A DNA stretch of 64,000 nt from Cytobacillus firmus. Its GTDB lineage: Bacteria; Bacillota; Bacilli; Bacillales; Cytobacillaceae. The stretch lies in NCBI RefSeq assembly GCF_023612095.1, contig NZ_CP086235.1:3483501-3547500 (forward strand), read 5' to 3'. This document shows, one piece after another, positions 8,628 to 17,355 of the stretch; the stretch's first letter is position 1; every line of letters starts with the position of its first letter. The notes below the pieces were generated by a model. That model saw only the letters and a list, made by a program, of their open reading frames with translations. It was not told the DNA's origin and searched no databases. Both the position numbers and the translations under genes were made by a program.

Positions 8628-9152
8628 CTATTTAAGCATATCCAATATATCTTCCACTGCCTCAAAAAGAGATGAAGCCCGGATATCTGCACTTGTTGGA
8701 TCAGAGCCGATAAAAACCGTTTTACAGCCTGCCTTCTTACCCGCCTCAATGTCACGTTCATGATCGCCTACCATAATGCTTTTAGTCAGATCAAGATTGT
8801 GCCTTTCAGCCAAATCCATCAGCATGCCTGCATTTGGCTTGCGGCATTCACAGCCTGCTTTCGGCTTATGAGGGCAATAGGCGACCTCTTTAATATGTCC
8901 GCCTTTTTCTGCAACAAGCTCCTGCAGTCTTTCATGAATTCTCTTTAGCTCCCTTTCTTTCAAATAACCGAGTCCCACGCCGCCCTGATTGGTCACAACG
9001 AAAATTTCATAACCGGCTTTGGTCAGTTCTGCCACAGCTTCTGCAGCCCCTTCCAGTAAATATAACTGCTCAGGCTTGTTAACGAATTTTACCCTGTCTG
9101 ATAGGACCTCATTCAAAACGCCGTCCCGGTCCAGAAAAATGGCTTTTTTCAA
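8628..9152 (-). CDS. HAD-IIIA phosphatase (GmhB/histidinol-phosphatase-like)
   Basis: 174-residue cytoplasmic phosphatase of the D-glycero-D-manno-heptose-1,7-bisphosphate phosphatase / histidinol phosphatase subgroup. The catalytic DxD motif is intact (FLDRDGVLNE near residue 8), motif II is VVTNQGG near 54, a zinc-loop is suggested by CPHKPKAGCECRKPN near 93-107, and motif IV is MVGDHERDIEAG near 128. The cysteine/histidine loop is typical of GmhB-type enzymes. Substrate in this organism is unknown; no heptose genes are nearby. TTG start with AGGGG 7 nt upstream. Confidence 0.85.
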   Translation of the reverse strand: MKKAIFLDRDGVLNEVLSDRVKFVNKPEQLYLLEGAAEAVAELTKAGYEIFVVTNQGGVGLGYLKERELKRIHERLQELVAEKGGHIKEVAYCPHKPKAGCECRKPNAGMLMDLAERHNLDLTKSIMVGDHERDIEAGKKAGCKTVFIGSDPTSADIRASSLFEAVEDILDMLK

Positions 9153-9240
9153 TGTGCTGCCCCTTTCATTAAATGGATATCTATCATAAAGGTACCCAAA
9201 CCTTGTTCAGTTTAATATCGGAAGATGCATTTTTCGTATA

Positions 9241-9273
9241 AAAAACTCCCGGACCAATTTCCGGGAGTTTTCT
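9241..9273 (-). terminator. Terminator after yheA
   Basis: AAAACTCCCGG...CCGGGAGTTTT hairpin with T-rich 3' end, between yheA and the HAD gene. Confidence 0.8.
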
Positions 9274-9280
9274 CATGGTT

Positions 9281-9631
9281 TTATTCAGCTGCACCATAAA
9301 GGTCTTCAAGAGGCTTCATAATGATTTTGTTCATTTCTGCAATCATCATGCTCATGCGCTGTTCTGCTTCCATAAGCTTTGAGATCTGGGCGTGCTGCTG
9401 TACAAGCGCAACTGTCTTTTGAGCCTGTTCTACTTCTTCCTGTGTAATATCCTGGCCCATCATTTGTTTTTGCTGAAGTTCCATCTGGATTTTGCGGAAG
9501 TTATCAAACATTGCTTTTGCAGACGGATCTGCATTCACATCATCATATGCTTGCTTTAGAGCCTTATATTCATCGCTTTCCCGCACTGCTTTTTCTAATT
9601 CATAGGCTGAGTCATATAAATTTACTGCCAT
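9281..9631 (-). CDS. yheA: YlbF/YmcA-family protein YheA
   Basis: 116-residue, mostly alpha-helical, soluble protein of the YlbF/YmcA family. Conserved stretches include AVNLYDSAYELEKAVR at the N-terminus, EYKALKQAYDDVNAD, and EAEQRMSMMIAEMNKIIMKP near the C-terminus. Relatives YlbF, YmcA and YaaT form the Y-complex that affects RNase Y and competence/sporulation; YheA itself has no assigned function. The start is the ATG 7-8 nt after AAGGAGT; an ATG 13 codons upstream lacks a ribosome site. Order yheA-yheB matches B. subtilis. Confidence 0.93.
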   Translation of the reverse strand: MAVNLYDSAYELEKAVRESDEYKALKQAYDDVNADPSAKAMFDNFRKIQMELQQKQMMGQDITQEEVEQAQKTVALVQQHAQISKLMEAEQRMSMMIAEMNKIIMKPLEDLYGAAE

Positions 9632-9737
9632 TAAAAACACTCCTTCCGATTCTTGTTCAAAATGGACCATTCATCTTCCGTTTCGAACATCCACTACACT
9701 ATAACAAACTATGAGAGTAAACGCGAGGCGATACCCT

Positions 9738-10877
9738 TTAATTAATCAATATAGCAATGATTCCCTGTACGAAACCAATAATACCCCCAAGCAGGAAACC
9801 TAAATTTGTAATCATGGCTAACTCGCTTTTGATGATGGAAAAGACCATATCTTCTAATCTTTCAACCGAAAAATTGCTGACCTGTTCCCGGACAATTTCT
9901 GCCAGACGAAGCCGTTCCATAACCATTTCTGTCTTTCCTGAAAGCCAATCAGAAAGCATCTGAACACTTTTAGGAGCCAGCTCTTCTATCAGTACTGTCC
10001 TATAAGGGTCCATAAAAGATGAGATAGGCTTTTTAAATACATTCTCCAAATTAATGACTCTGTGTGCAATATTCTTTAATACTGAAAGAATCTGTTCCTT
10101 TTCGAGCTGCTCTTCAATAACTGCAGCTTCCATCTCAAGGATTTTGTGCCACTCTTTTTGTAAAAGCGTTGTAATCAGGTCGGCCGTACCCTCATTACTT
10201 AAAAACCTAATGATTTCCGGCTGAATTTTATCCGCAAGATTGATGTTCCCCATGAACATCTGCAGCATATTGCTGAGCACGCCGCTGCGTTCACGAACAA
10301 AATCATCAGCCATTCTTTGGATCCTCATTTTGCCTTCAATGCTGGAGAAATAATCAACCCCCTTTTGAAGGATCATTGAACTGATAGCCGGAATTTTCTC
10401 ATCCGCTTTATCCAAAAGGCCCTGAGGAATAACATCTTTAAGAGGCAGACCTCGATATTCACTTATAATTTTTTCATATTTTTGCTCAATTAATAAATTT
10501 ATTCGGTTCTCCGTTTTAGATTGGCCATCCGTGATTCCAAACGCTGCAAGAATGTCCTCTGCTGATTTTTCTGATTGCAGGATAGTTTCCATCTCTTTCT
10601 GAACGATCCCGGTCATATCACGCTGAAATTTATCATTAATGAACTTTTTCTTGATGCTTTCCGGTGTAAGAAGATGATTAACAACCAGCTTTCCCATCTG
10701 ATCTGCCATTTCATCTCTTCGTTTAGGAATCAGCCCAGGGGTAAATGGAACCTTCCATTTACCTATGTAAACGGCATTATAAGGTTTAAAGAGCATTTTA
10801 ATAGCCAGGTAGTTAGTAAACCCGCCAATGAGAGCCCCAATTATCATCATTAAAATTATTGTCATTGCAATTTCCAT
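9738..10877 (-). CDS. yheB: DUF445 membrane protein YheB
   Basis: 379-residue protein with a hydrophobic N-terminal segment (IILMMIIGALIGGFTNYLAI) and a C-terminal one (FLLGGIIGFVQGIIAILI), and a long helical middle, the DUF445 (YheB) plan. The motif NYLAIKMLFKPYNAVYIGKW and PFTPGLIPKRR is diagnostic. Function is unknown; the family is widespread in Firmicutes and membrane-associated. The start ATG follows AAGGAAGGTAGAG. Divergent from the yheCD-like operon. Confidence 0.92.
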   Translation of the reverse strand: MEIAMTIILMMIIGALIGGFTNYLAIKMLFKPYNAVYIGKWKVPFTPGLIPKRRDEMADQMGKLVVNHLLTPESIKKKFINDKFQRDMTGIVQKEMETILQSEKSAEDILAAFGITDGQSKTENRINLLIEQKYEKIISEYRGLPLKDVIPQGLLDKADEKIPAISSMILQKGVDYFSSIEGKMRIQRMADDFVRERSGVLSNMLQMFMGNINLADKIQPEIIRFLSNEGTADLITTLLQKEWHKILEMEAAVIEEQLEKEQILSVLKNIAHRVINLENVFKKPISSFMDPYRTVLIEELAPKSVQMLSDWLSGKTEMVMERLRLAEIVREQVSNFSVERLEDMVFSIIKSELAMITNLGFLLGGIIGFVQGIIAILIN

Positions 10878-11104
10878 AGATATCTCTACCTTCCTTAAGT
10901 TACAGGCGCCTCTGTTGACGCACCATTTAATTGCCCAGAACATACGATATGGTATCAGCTTTTGCCTATTTTTTCATTATACAGTGAAAACTTCATCAAT
11001 GGGAGTTTTGCACATTCTGCGGAATAAATTCAGCATTCAATTTGCAAATTGCATGAGGTTGTTCAGAGTAGGCTCAAATAAAGATAAGCAAATGAGGAAT
11101 GATC

Positions 11105-12520
11105 ATGACAGTTTCTTTATTGCCTATTACGATTGTTCCGGTAAAAATGTTTCAGGAAAATCAGTTTCGCATTCAACTTAGCCATTCTCTCGTACATTAT
11201 TGGAATATTGATCTGCAAATGCCCCATTTGCTGCGGATTGGCAAGCATGCCATTCAGGTAACCATTGAAGGAGCAAACATTACGAAAGATGAAATTATGT
11301 TCTGTGAACGGCTTTTTCAGGTATGCTGCCTGCCAATGGAACATCTCCATTTTGCCGCCAGTTACTCCAGAAAGGATTTTACTATTACTGCCGGGCCGGT
11401 TATTGGACTGATGACGGATTTTACTGAAAGTGGCGAAGAGCCTGACTTCCGCTCTATTCATTCTTTTTGTGAAGAATTGCATGAGGTTGTTTCCGGCCAG
11501 CACGGATACTTTTATGTATTTCATTTTCGCGACTGTATTGAAGGAAAGCTGCAGGGATACTGCCTGCGTGAGGGAAAATGGATAAAACGTCCCGTTCCTT
11601 TGCCAAGTGTAATTTATAACCGGATCCACTCCCGGATGCTTGAAGCAAGTACTGCTTTTCAATCATTTAAAAATAGCATGATAAACTATAACATTCCAAT
11701 GTTTAATGACCGTTTTTTATCGAAAAAGGAAGTTCATAACCTCCTTTTTTCTGAGGATCATATGCATCCCTATCTGCCTGATACAGTCATTGCAGATGAA
11801 CAAACCATCAGGGAAATGCTGGCCAGGCACAGATTAATATTCCTTAAGCCCATACATGGCAGCCAGGGACGGAATATTATCAGATTGAGTATACAAGGCG
11901 AAGAAATCATGACAGAAGTATCGACCGGAAACGGCAGGGAAAATACGCTCACATTCAAAAATTATGACCGTTTTGCACAATGGTTTAAGCAGTACCAAAA
12001 GAAAACGATTTTTCTGGCACAGCAGGCCGTACCTCTGCAAACTTATAAGAACAGGCAGCTTGATTTCCGCGTGCTCTGCCATAAAAACTTTCAGGATATC
12101 TGGAGGGCCACTTCTGCAGTGGCAAGGATTTCTGCCGAGCAGCAATTTGTTTCCAATATTGCAAGAGGCGGGGAAATTATGAAGCCTCTAAGAATTTTCA
12201 CGATGCACTCTGATCAGAAAACAGCGGTTCAGCAGCTGGCATTACTGAAGGAGCTTGCAGTTGAAACAGCATCAATCATCAGCCAGAAATGCGAAGGCAT
12301 TGTTGGAGAACTAGGGATTGATATTGGACTGGACACTAATGGGAAGCTTTGGATCATTGAAGTGAATTCTAAACCCTCCAAGAACTTCGAAGATAAAGAA
12401 AAAAGAGTAAGACCCTCTGCCAAGGCACTGATCGAATATGCTACGGCTTTATCATTTATCCAAAAAGGAGGACTACAAAATGCTTTCATTCGGAATCATG
12501 ACATTAAACAAACGGAGTGA
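11105..12520 (+). CDS. YheC/YheD-family ATP-grasp protein (paralogue 1)
   Basis: 471-residue protein with the YheC/D-like ATP-grasp domain. Visible features are PSVIYNRIHSR near residue 168, the FNDRFLSKKEVHNLL linker, the ATP-binding strand FLKPIHGSQGRNI near 245 and the Mg/ATP site GIDIGLDTNGKLWIIEVNSKPSK near 415-437. B. subtilis YheC and YheD are reported as endospore coat-associated; ATP-grasp enzymes usually form amide or peptide bonds, but no substrate is known for this family. It is the first of four tandem family members. I used the ATG 7 nt after GAGG; the ATG two codons earlier is too close to that site. The next start lies 41 nt inside its 3' end. Confidence 0.88.
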   Translation: MTVSLLPITIVPVKMFQENQFRIQLSHSLVHYWNIDLQMPHLLRIGKHAIQVTIEGANITKDEIMFCERLFQVCCLPMEHLHFAASYSRKDFTITAGPVIGLMTDFTESGEEPDFRSIHSFCEELHEVVSGQHGYFYVFHFRDCIEGKLQGYCLREGKWIKRPVPLPSVIYNRIHSRMLEASTAFQSFKNSMINYNIPMFNDRFLSKKEVHNLLFSEDHMHPYLPDTVIADEQTIREMLARHRLIFLKPIHGSQGRNIIRLSIQGEEIMTEVSTGNGRENTLTFKNYDRFAQWFKQYQKKTIFLAQQAVPLQTYKNRQLDFRVLCHKNFQDIWRATSAVARISAEQQFVSNIARGGEIMKPLRIFTMHSDQKTAVQQLALLKELAVETASIISQKCEGIVGELGIDIGLDTNGKLWIIEVNSKPSKNFEDKEKRVRPSAKALIEYATALSFIQKGGLQNAFIRNHDIKQTE

Positions 12521-13583
12521 ACAGCCATACTTTACGGAATTGGCGAAGAGAGCTAATGAATATAACATTAATTGTTTCAGGTTTGTGCCTACAGATATCA
12601 ATCCTGTTTCAGAAAGGATTGCAGGTGATTCCTATAACCCCTCTTCAGGAAAATGGGAGCCGGCAGAATTTCCAGTGCCGGAGATTCTTTATGATCGCTG
12701 TTTTTACAGAAATGACTCCCACTCGAAACAATGTGTATCCATCGTAAATTGGCTAAAGGCAAGAAGTGACATCCAATTCCTAGGCTATGGATTACCTAAT
12801 AAGCTTGAATTATATGAAGTTCTCTCCTGCTCAAACATATCACCTTATTTGCTTAAAACGGCTCGATTTACCGGAGCTGACAGTTTCATAAACAGCCTCA
12901 TTCCTGATCAGCCCTGCATTTTAAAACCGGCAAGCGGGTCACAGGGAAATGGAATCTATTATTTTGAGAAAACGGGCAAAGATATTCTTGTTAAAACAGA
13001 TAAAAGGAATGCCCAGGTTTCACGCAGCTTTGAAACTGAAGAAAAGGCAGCCCGATGGCTGAATACATTGACCGCAAAACAGCAATACCTCATCCAGCCA
13101 TATGTGAATCTATCAAACAAGAACGGTAAGCCATTTGATATAAGAATATTGCTTCAAAAGGACAGGAATGGTGCCTGGAAGGAGCTGGGCCGGGGCATTC
13201 GCACAGGAAGAGAAGGAGGCATCGTCTCCAACTTAAGCGCTGGCGGCAGCAATATTTCTTTTGAGGAATGGATCACTCAATACCCGCCTTCTTTAAGAAG
13301 TTTTCTTTCCGATGAGCTTTATGACATTATCGATACACTTCCTGCTGCCCTTGAACGAAAGCTTCCCCCTCTATTTGAGATGGGAATCGATATCGGAGTG
13401 GAAACTAACGGCTCTATTTGGATACTGGATATTAACTCAAAGCCAGGAAGGAAAACCATCCTAAACAGCCAGCCTGAGAAGGAGGAAGAGTTATATACCG
13501 CTCCCCTTCTCTATGCCAAATCCCTGGCAGCCAATAAGGAATTGGAAAGGAGAACGAATCATGAGAAAACAATATCAAATTGA
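12480..13583 (+). CDS. yheC: YheC: coat-associated ATP-grasp protein
   Basis: 367-residue YheC homologue of the YheC/D-like ATP-grasp family. It starts directly with the family N-terminus (MLSFGIMTLNKRSEQPYFTE) and has PEILYDRCFYRND near residue 75, CILKPASGSQGNGIYYF near 142 and GIDIGVETNGSIWILDINSKPGR near 302. Length and N-terminus match B. subtilis YheC (363 residues). The ATG is 8 nt after AAGGAGG, inside the end of the preceding gene, and the gene overlaps yheD by 23 nt, so it is translationally coupled on both sides. Likely mother-cell product linked to the spore coat by homology. Confidence 0.93.
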   Translation: MLSFGIMTLNKRSEQPYFTELAKRANEYNINCFRFVPTDINPVSERIAGDSYNPSSGKWEPAEFPVPEILYDRCFYRNDSHSKQCVSIVNWLKARSDIQFLGYGLPNKLELYEVLSCSNISPYLLKTARFTGADSFINSLIPDQPCILKPASGSQGNGIYYFEKTGKDILVKTDKRNAQVSRSFETEEKAARWLNTLTAKQQYLIQPYVNLSNKNGKPFDIRILLQKDRNGAWKELGRGIRTGREGGIVSNLSAGGSNISFEEWITQYPPSLRSFLSDELYDIIDTLPAALERKLPPLFEMGIDIGVETNGSIWILDINSKPGRKTILNSQPEKEEELYTAPLLYAKSLAANKELERRTNHEKTISN

Positions 13584-14925
13584 AATTTCCGATTCCGCCT
13601 CCAAAACAGTATATATTCCAAATGAGCTGAACCTTCATACTCATTTGACTAAACTGGCATTTGGCACTCATTCAACAGATTCTTCTTTTTTACTCCAGAA
13701 AACAAAGAAGAACTCCATCATTATAAGTAAAGATATTGCAGAAGCACTGCATTTCCCTGATCTCAAGATTCCTCTGCATGCATTTGCCAATAAGGGTACT
13801 CTGTACCTCGGCCCGCTCGTAGGTATCTTCACATCAGGATTCACCTCTTTTCCTTTAAGGCCGGTTGGGGATCGGACCCTATTTTTTGCCAAACTGCTTT
13901 CGGTCAAAAAAACGGTTGGTGCCATTCCGTTTTTATTCGGTGACCAGCAAATCAACTGGGAAAAAGAAACCATCCACGGGCTTTTTTATCATGAGGAAGG
14001 CTGGGAAACCTTTGAAGTCCCTTTTCCAAATGTTGTTTATGACCGGCTTCCCAACCGAAGAAGCGAAAGAAGGAATGAGCTGAAGGAAGTTCGCGCCCGC
14101 CTTCAGAAAGACTATTCGATTCCCTGGTATAACCCTGGTTTCTTTAATAAATTAGATGTTTATGAAAGACTGCAGAACGATGATGATATTAGTCATTACT
14201 TGCCTGAAACCCACCCTTTTTCTTCTTTTTCTGTAATTGAAAGAATGCTGGCTGATTATGGCCATGTTTTCCTGAAACCTATTAATGGAAGCCTTGGGCT
14301 TGGGATCCATCAAATTATTTATGATAAGAGGGATGGGTATTATTATTGCCGATATAGAGTGAGGGACGAAAATCGGCTGAGAAGGTTTAGCACTTTGGAA
14401 AATTTAATGCGGAATGTTTTCGCAGGACGAAGTTTAAGCCGGATGCTTGTACAGCAGGGAATTCATTTGCTCCGTCATGAACAGAGAGCAATTGATTTCA
14501 GGGTTCATACCAATAAAGATGAGAATGGGGAATGGAAAGTAACCGCTGCAGCTGCCAAAATGGCGGGACCCGGCAGTGTTACAACTCATGTAAAAAGCGG
14601 AGGCGAAATCAAAATCCTTGAAGAAGTATTTGAATCGGATGCTGAAAAAGCAGAGGCAATGGCGAAGTTAAGTGAGGCGGCACTTCATATCAGCAAGGCA
14701 CTGGAACGGAACATGGAAGGTATTATCGGTGAAATTGGCTTTGACTTTGGGTTGGACCGCAATGGCCATGTGTGGCTGTTTGAAGCAAATTCAAAGCCCG
14801 GAAGATCCATTTTCAAACACCCTCAGCTCAGAGAGTTCGACTTTCTTACCCGCAAGCTATCACTTTCATTCGCCGTTTTCCTTGCCGAAGCCTCTATTAT
14901 GAAGCCCCAGGAAATTGTAAGATGA
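13561..14925 (+). CDS. yheD: YheD: coat-associated ATP-grasp protein
   Basis: 454-residue YheD homologue (B. subtilis YheD is about 453). An N-terminal all-beta part of about 110 residues is followed by LGPLVGIFTSGF, the PNVVYDRLPNRR box near 158, KPINGSLGLGIHQI near 237 and the ATP-grasp metal site GEIGFDFGLDRNGHVWLFEANSKPG near 393-417. Homologues are spore-coat associated; catalytic activity is unproven. The ATG is 8 nt after AAGGAG. It overlaps yheC and shares an ATGA overlap with the next gene. Confidence 0.93.
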   Translation: MRKQYQIEISDSASKTVYIPNELNLHTHLTKLAFGTHSTDSSFLLQKTKKNSIIISKDIAEALHFPDLKIPLHAFANKGTLYLGPLVGIFTSGFTSFPLRPVGDRTLFFAKLLSVKKTVGAIPFLFGDQQINWEKETIHGLFYHEEGWETFEVPFPNVVYDRLPNRRSERRNELKEVRARLQKDYSIPWYNPGFFNKLDVYERLQNDDDISHYLPETHPFSSFSVIERMLADYGHVFLKPINGSLGLGIHQIIYDKRDGYYYCRYRVRDENRLRRFSTLENLMRNVFAGRSLSRMLVQQGIHLLRHEQRAIDFRVHTNKDENGEWKVTAAAAKMAGPGSVTTHVKSGGEIKILEEVFESDAEKAEAMAKLSEAALHISKALERNMEGIIGEIGFDFGLDRNGHVWLFEANSKPGRSIFKHPQLREFDFLTRKLSLSFAVFLAEASIMKPQEIVR

Positions 14926-16091
14926 AGGTTTATTATGACCGGGCCAGCAGGACCTGGTTCGGCAGCATCAGTTGTACCCTTGGAAGCAGTCAACACCCTT
15001 TAAGCATTATTAACCCGCAGGCGGCACAAGATTCGCTTTCCTTTTCATTATCCTTGCGGAACGGTAATGCGGGACCGGTGATTGGGATTCTTACCGGAAA
15101 AGGAAAGGATCAGGCTATTGCCGGCAATGGTCCTTTATTTAAGGCCCTCCAGAATAGCATACTGCAAAAGAGCGGGGTTTCCTTTGTATTTACACCAGAT
15201 GACCTGAAGGATCATTCCGTGAACGGCTATATTTATATTCCCCGGCAGGATAAGTGGATTGAAGCCAGGTGCCCTCTCCCGCATCTTGTCTACAACAGGG
15301 TGCCATTCCGGAAAACAGAAAAAACAGAAGCGTTTCATAAAGCAAGCCGTTTTTTTAAGGAGCAGGCTATTCCATTTTTCAATCCGGGCTTTCTGGATAA
15401 ATTCGACGTTTATCAGCTGTTAAAAGACCATCCGCCCCTGCAGGATTACATTCCTGAAACCATTCTTGTCACCGGGCCAAAGGCTCTGAAGGATCTTATC
15501 CACAAATATAATATTATCTACTTAAAGCCGGCAAACGGGTCCAAAGGCAAAGGAATATACCAATTAATCCGGCTGGGAAAAAGCATCACATTAAACGGTC
15601 TGCACGATTCATTCAGTTACGCTGATTTTGAACATTTCTGGCGCCAATGGGACACTCACCTGATGGATAAACCTTATTTAGCACAGAAAGCGATCAGCCC
15701 TGCCAAAATCGAAGGCAAGCGATTTGATTTTAGAATCTTAGCCCATTTCAGCGGAGGCAGCTATTCGGTTACAGGGATTGGCATCAGGCAGTCTCAGGAA
15801 CAGGACATTACAACCCACATCCCCAATGGAGGGGTAATGATTCCATATGAAAGTGTCCGCACAAAAGAACATGATGCGTTTATTCATACTGCAGCATCGG
15901 AGGCAGGAAAACTTCTTGAGAAAACGAAAGGTTTTCATGGTGAATACTCTATTGATGCCGGATTAACTGATCAGGGCAACTATGTGATTTATGAAATAAA
16001 TTCAAAGCCGATGAGTTTTGATGAAATTTGGATAGAAGGAAAAAGAATTGAAGAACTGACCCGCTTATTTATCTCGTTGTCCGGGTTCTAG
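14922..16091 (+). CDS. YheC/YheD-family ATP-grasp protein (paralogue 4)
   Basis: 389-residue fourth member of the tandem ATP-grasp series. It carries PHLVYNRVPFRKTEK near residue 122, FNPGFLDKFDVYQLL, the ATP strand YLKPANGSKGKGIYQL near 198 and GEYSIDAGLTDQGNYVIYEINSKP near 340-363. The start overlaps the yheD stop as ATGA, so it is the last gene of a fully coupled four-gene operon, closed by a long hairpin. It lacks the extended N-terminal domain of YheD. Product role is unknown beyond the family link to the spore coat. Confidence 0.88.
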   Translation: MKVYYDRASRTWFGSISCTLGSSQHPLSIINPQAAQDSLSFSLSLRNGNAGPVIGILTGKGKDQAIAGNGPLFKALQNSILQKSGVSFVFTPDDLKDHSVNGYIYIPRQDKWIEARCPLPHLVYNRVPFRKTEKTEAFHKASRFFKEQAIPFFNPGFLDKFDVYQLLKDHPPLQDYIPETILVTGPKALKDLIHKYNIIYLKPANGSKGKGIYQLIRLGKSITLNGLHDSFSYADFEHFWRQWDTHLMDKPYLAQKAISPAKIEGKRFDFRILAHFSGGSYSVTGIGIRQSQEQDITTHIPNGGVMIPYESVRTKEHDAFIHTAASEAGKLLEKTKGFHGEYSIDAGLTDQGNYVIYEINSKPMSFDEIWIEGKRIEELTRLFISLSGF

Positions 16092-16148
16092 AATCGCATA
16101 AAAATAGCCGTACACGCTGTGGGTGCACGGCTATTTTTATGCGATTCT
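16090..16148. terminator. Long bidirectional terminator after the ATP-grasp operon
   Basis: Perfect 22-bp arms (positions 16090-16111 and 16127-16148) enclose a 15-nt loop, with A and T tracts built into the arms so that both strands form a U-tailed hairpin. The convergent small gene ends 22 nt beyond. Confidence 0.85.
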
Positions 16149-16170
16149 TATAAGTGTCCCTGACAAAGAA

Positions 16171-16341
16171 TTAATAAGTCGTTACAGGGCTTTTCACTGT
16201 CTTAACCCTATTTTTTTTAGAGGCACTTCCGGCGAAAGATTTAAACTGGTCTTTAAGCTTTTCACGTGACTCCGGGTTTCTCATTAAATAAGCTGCTCCA
16301 AGGGCCATGGCTGACATCATAAATTTGTTATTTCTTTTCAT
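16171..16341 (-). CDS. Small basic protein with hydrophobic N-terminal helix
   Basis: 56-residue protein, predicted from an ATG with a GGAGG site about 10 nt upstream. It has a short hydrophobic stretch (MMSAMALGAAYLM, residues 8-20) followed by a lysine/arginine-rich tail rich in Ser and ending KSPVTTY. Size and layout resemble YrzQ (DUF3918)- or YtxH-like small Bacillus proteins, but I cannot confirm a family. It faces the ATP-grasp operon and is divergent from yheE. It may be membrane-anchored with a cytoplasmic basic tail. Confidence 0.7.
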   Translation of the reverse strand: MKRNNKFMMSAMALGAAYLMRNPESREKLKDQFKSFAGSASKKNRVKTVKSPVTTY

Positions 16342-16440
16342 CCTTTTTGCCTCCTTTTAATGTTAAAATGTTTCTACATCTGTTCCATTCCCTTTTTCAG
16401 GAACGTTAAACGGAATATTACAACATCTGGAGGAATCCTA

Positions 16441-16647
16441 ATGCTGACACACTTTCAATTCAAACCTTTATATGAAAACAAACAATTGCCGGGATGGACA
16501 TTTTCTTTTTACTTCAAAAAGCAAAAAATGACCGGCATCTATCATCCTGACGGAAAAATTGAATGGACATCCGGAGATCCTGCCGGACAAGAGGAGGACC
16601 TGAAATCCCAGATTCACGAATTGATGTTGTTTCATGTGTATGAATAA
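16441..16647 (+). CDS. yheE: YheE family protein (DUF5342)
   Basis: 68-residue soluble protein matching B. subtilis YheE: HFQFKPLYENKQLPGWTFSF followed by YFKKQKMTGIYHPDGKIEW. Function unknown. The ATG is 7 nt after GGAGG; in-frame codons upstream have no ribosome site. In B. subtilis yheE lies next to yheCD, as here, which supports the call. Confidence 0.9.
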   Translation: MLTHFQFKPLYENKQLPGWTFSFYFKKQKMTGIYHPDGKIEWTSGDPAGQEEDLKSQIHELMLFHVYE

Positions 16648-16738
16648 GAAAAAGATTAGAGAATTCATGCATGACGATAAAGCTCTTTTGGGAAAATAAT
16701 CCCGCCAGGATATTACACTTAAAAGGAGCGATTGTCAC

Positions 16739-16924
16739 ATGGATAAAAAACGCAAGGTTTCTGACGACGTCCAGTATGAAGGCAGGGATAAAGCTTATAT
16801 GGATATAGACAGGATCATAAACGAGGGTCTTTCCGGAGGCTCCGTCCACGGGCGCGGCGATGATGTTAATATCGAACAATCCAGGGAACTGAATGAGGAA
16901 GAACCTCCATATGAGGCTGAGTAA
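16739..16924 (+). CDS. Small acidic hypothetical protein
   Basis: 61-residue strongly acidic, probably disordered protein, ending EEEPPYEAE. An AAAAGGAG site lies 10 nt before the ATG, and a hairpin terminator follows the stop by a few bases, so it is very likely a real gene. The central AYMDIDRIINEGLSGG piece is reminiscent of short Bacillus proteins of unknown function (DUF4025-like), but I cannot assign a family. Many such small acidic proteins in Bacillus are sporulation-associated; that is only a guess here. Confidence 0.75.
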   Translation: MDKKRKVSDDVQYEGRDKAYMDIDRIINEGLSGGSVHGRGDDVNIEQSRELNEEEPPYEAE

Positions 16925-16927
16925 AAA

Positions 16928-16957
16928 TAAAAGGCACCTGAATTCAGGTGCCTTCCG
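16928..16957. terminator. Bidirectional terminator
   Basis: AAGGCACCTG-AATT-CAGGTGCCTT palindrome between convergent genes, with flanking A and T residues. Confidence 0.8.
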
Positions 16958-16966
16958 CTTTTCTGG

Positions 16967-17227
16967 TTATCTGCTTTTCACAATCATGTTCACAGCTTCC
17001 TGGATTGCATCTTCCGCATTTTTGCCTTCATCATTTGCTTCACGGATGCATGTTTCCAGGTTTTTAGCTACAATATATCCCATTGCACGGTCAACTGCAG
17101 AACGGACAGCAGATAATTGTGTAACAACATCCTTGCAGTGTTTTTCTTCTTCCATCATTCGGATCACACCCCGCACCTGGCCTTCCAGCCTTTTCAAGCG
17201 GTTTTTCATTTCAGGTGTATATTCCAT
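16967..17227 (-). CDS. CsoR/CstR-family (DUF156) transcriptional repressor, paralogue A
   Basis: 86-residue all-helical repressor of the CsoR/RcnR family. Cys31 (EKHCKD) and Cys60 (NLETC) are present, but the position that is His in copper-sensing CsoR is Asn56. This C-N-C pattern is that of the persulfide sensor CstR rather than a Cu(I) sensor. The ATG start is 8 nt after GGAG, and the numbering then agrees exactly with the second paralogue in the sulfur cluster at 55.8 kb. It stands alone here, with no transporter or sulfur gene nearby and no ATACCC-type operator in front of it, so its targets are unclear. Confidence 0.85.
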   Translation of the reverse strand: MEYTPEMKNRLKRLEGQVRGVIRMMEEEKHCKDVVTQLSAVRSAVDRAMGYIVAKNLETCIREANDEGKNAEDAIQEAVNMIVKSR

Positions 17228-17355
17228 GAGTCTCACTCCTCACACTCTCAATTCCCTTTATAGAAACATTCAAAGATTAAGTTAATTTTTTCAATTAAAT
17301 TATAACTGCTATAATATAAGAAACACAAAAATTTATCAAACCAAAGGGTAAAGAT

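Noticed and set aside
16648..16707. 19-codon ORF beginning MNKKKIREFM overlapping the yheE stop
   Set aside because: No ribosome site precedes it and codon content gives no support; likely chance, though an FbpB-like micropeptide cannot be fully excluded.
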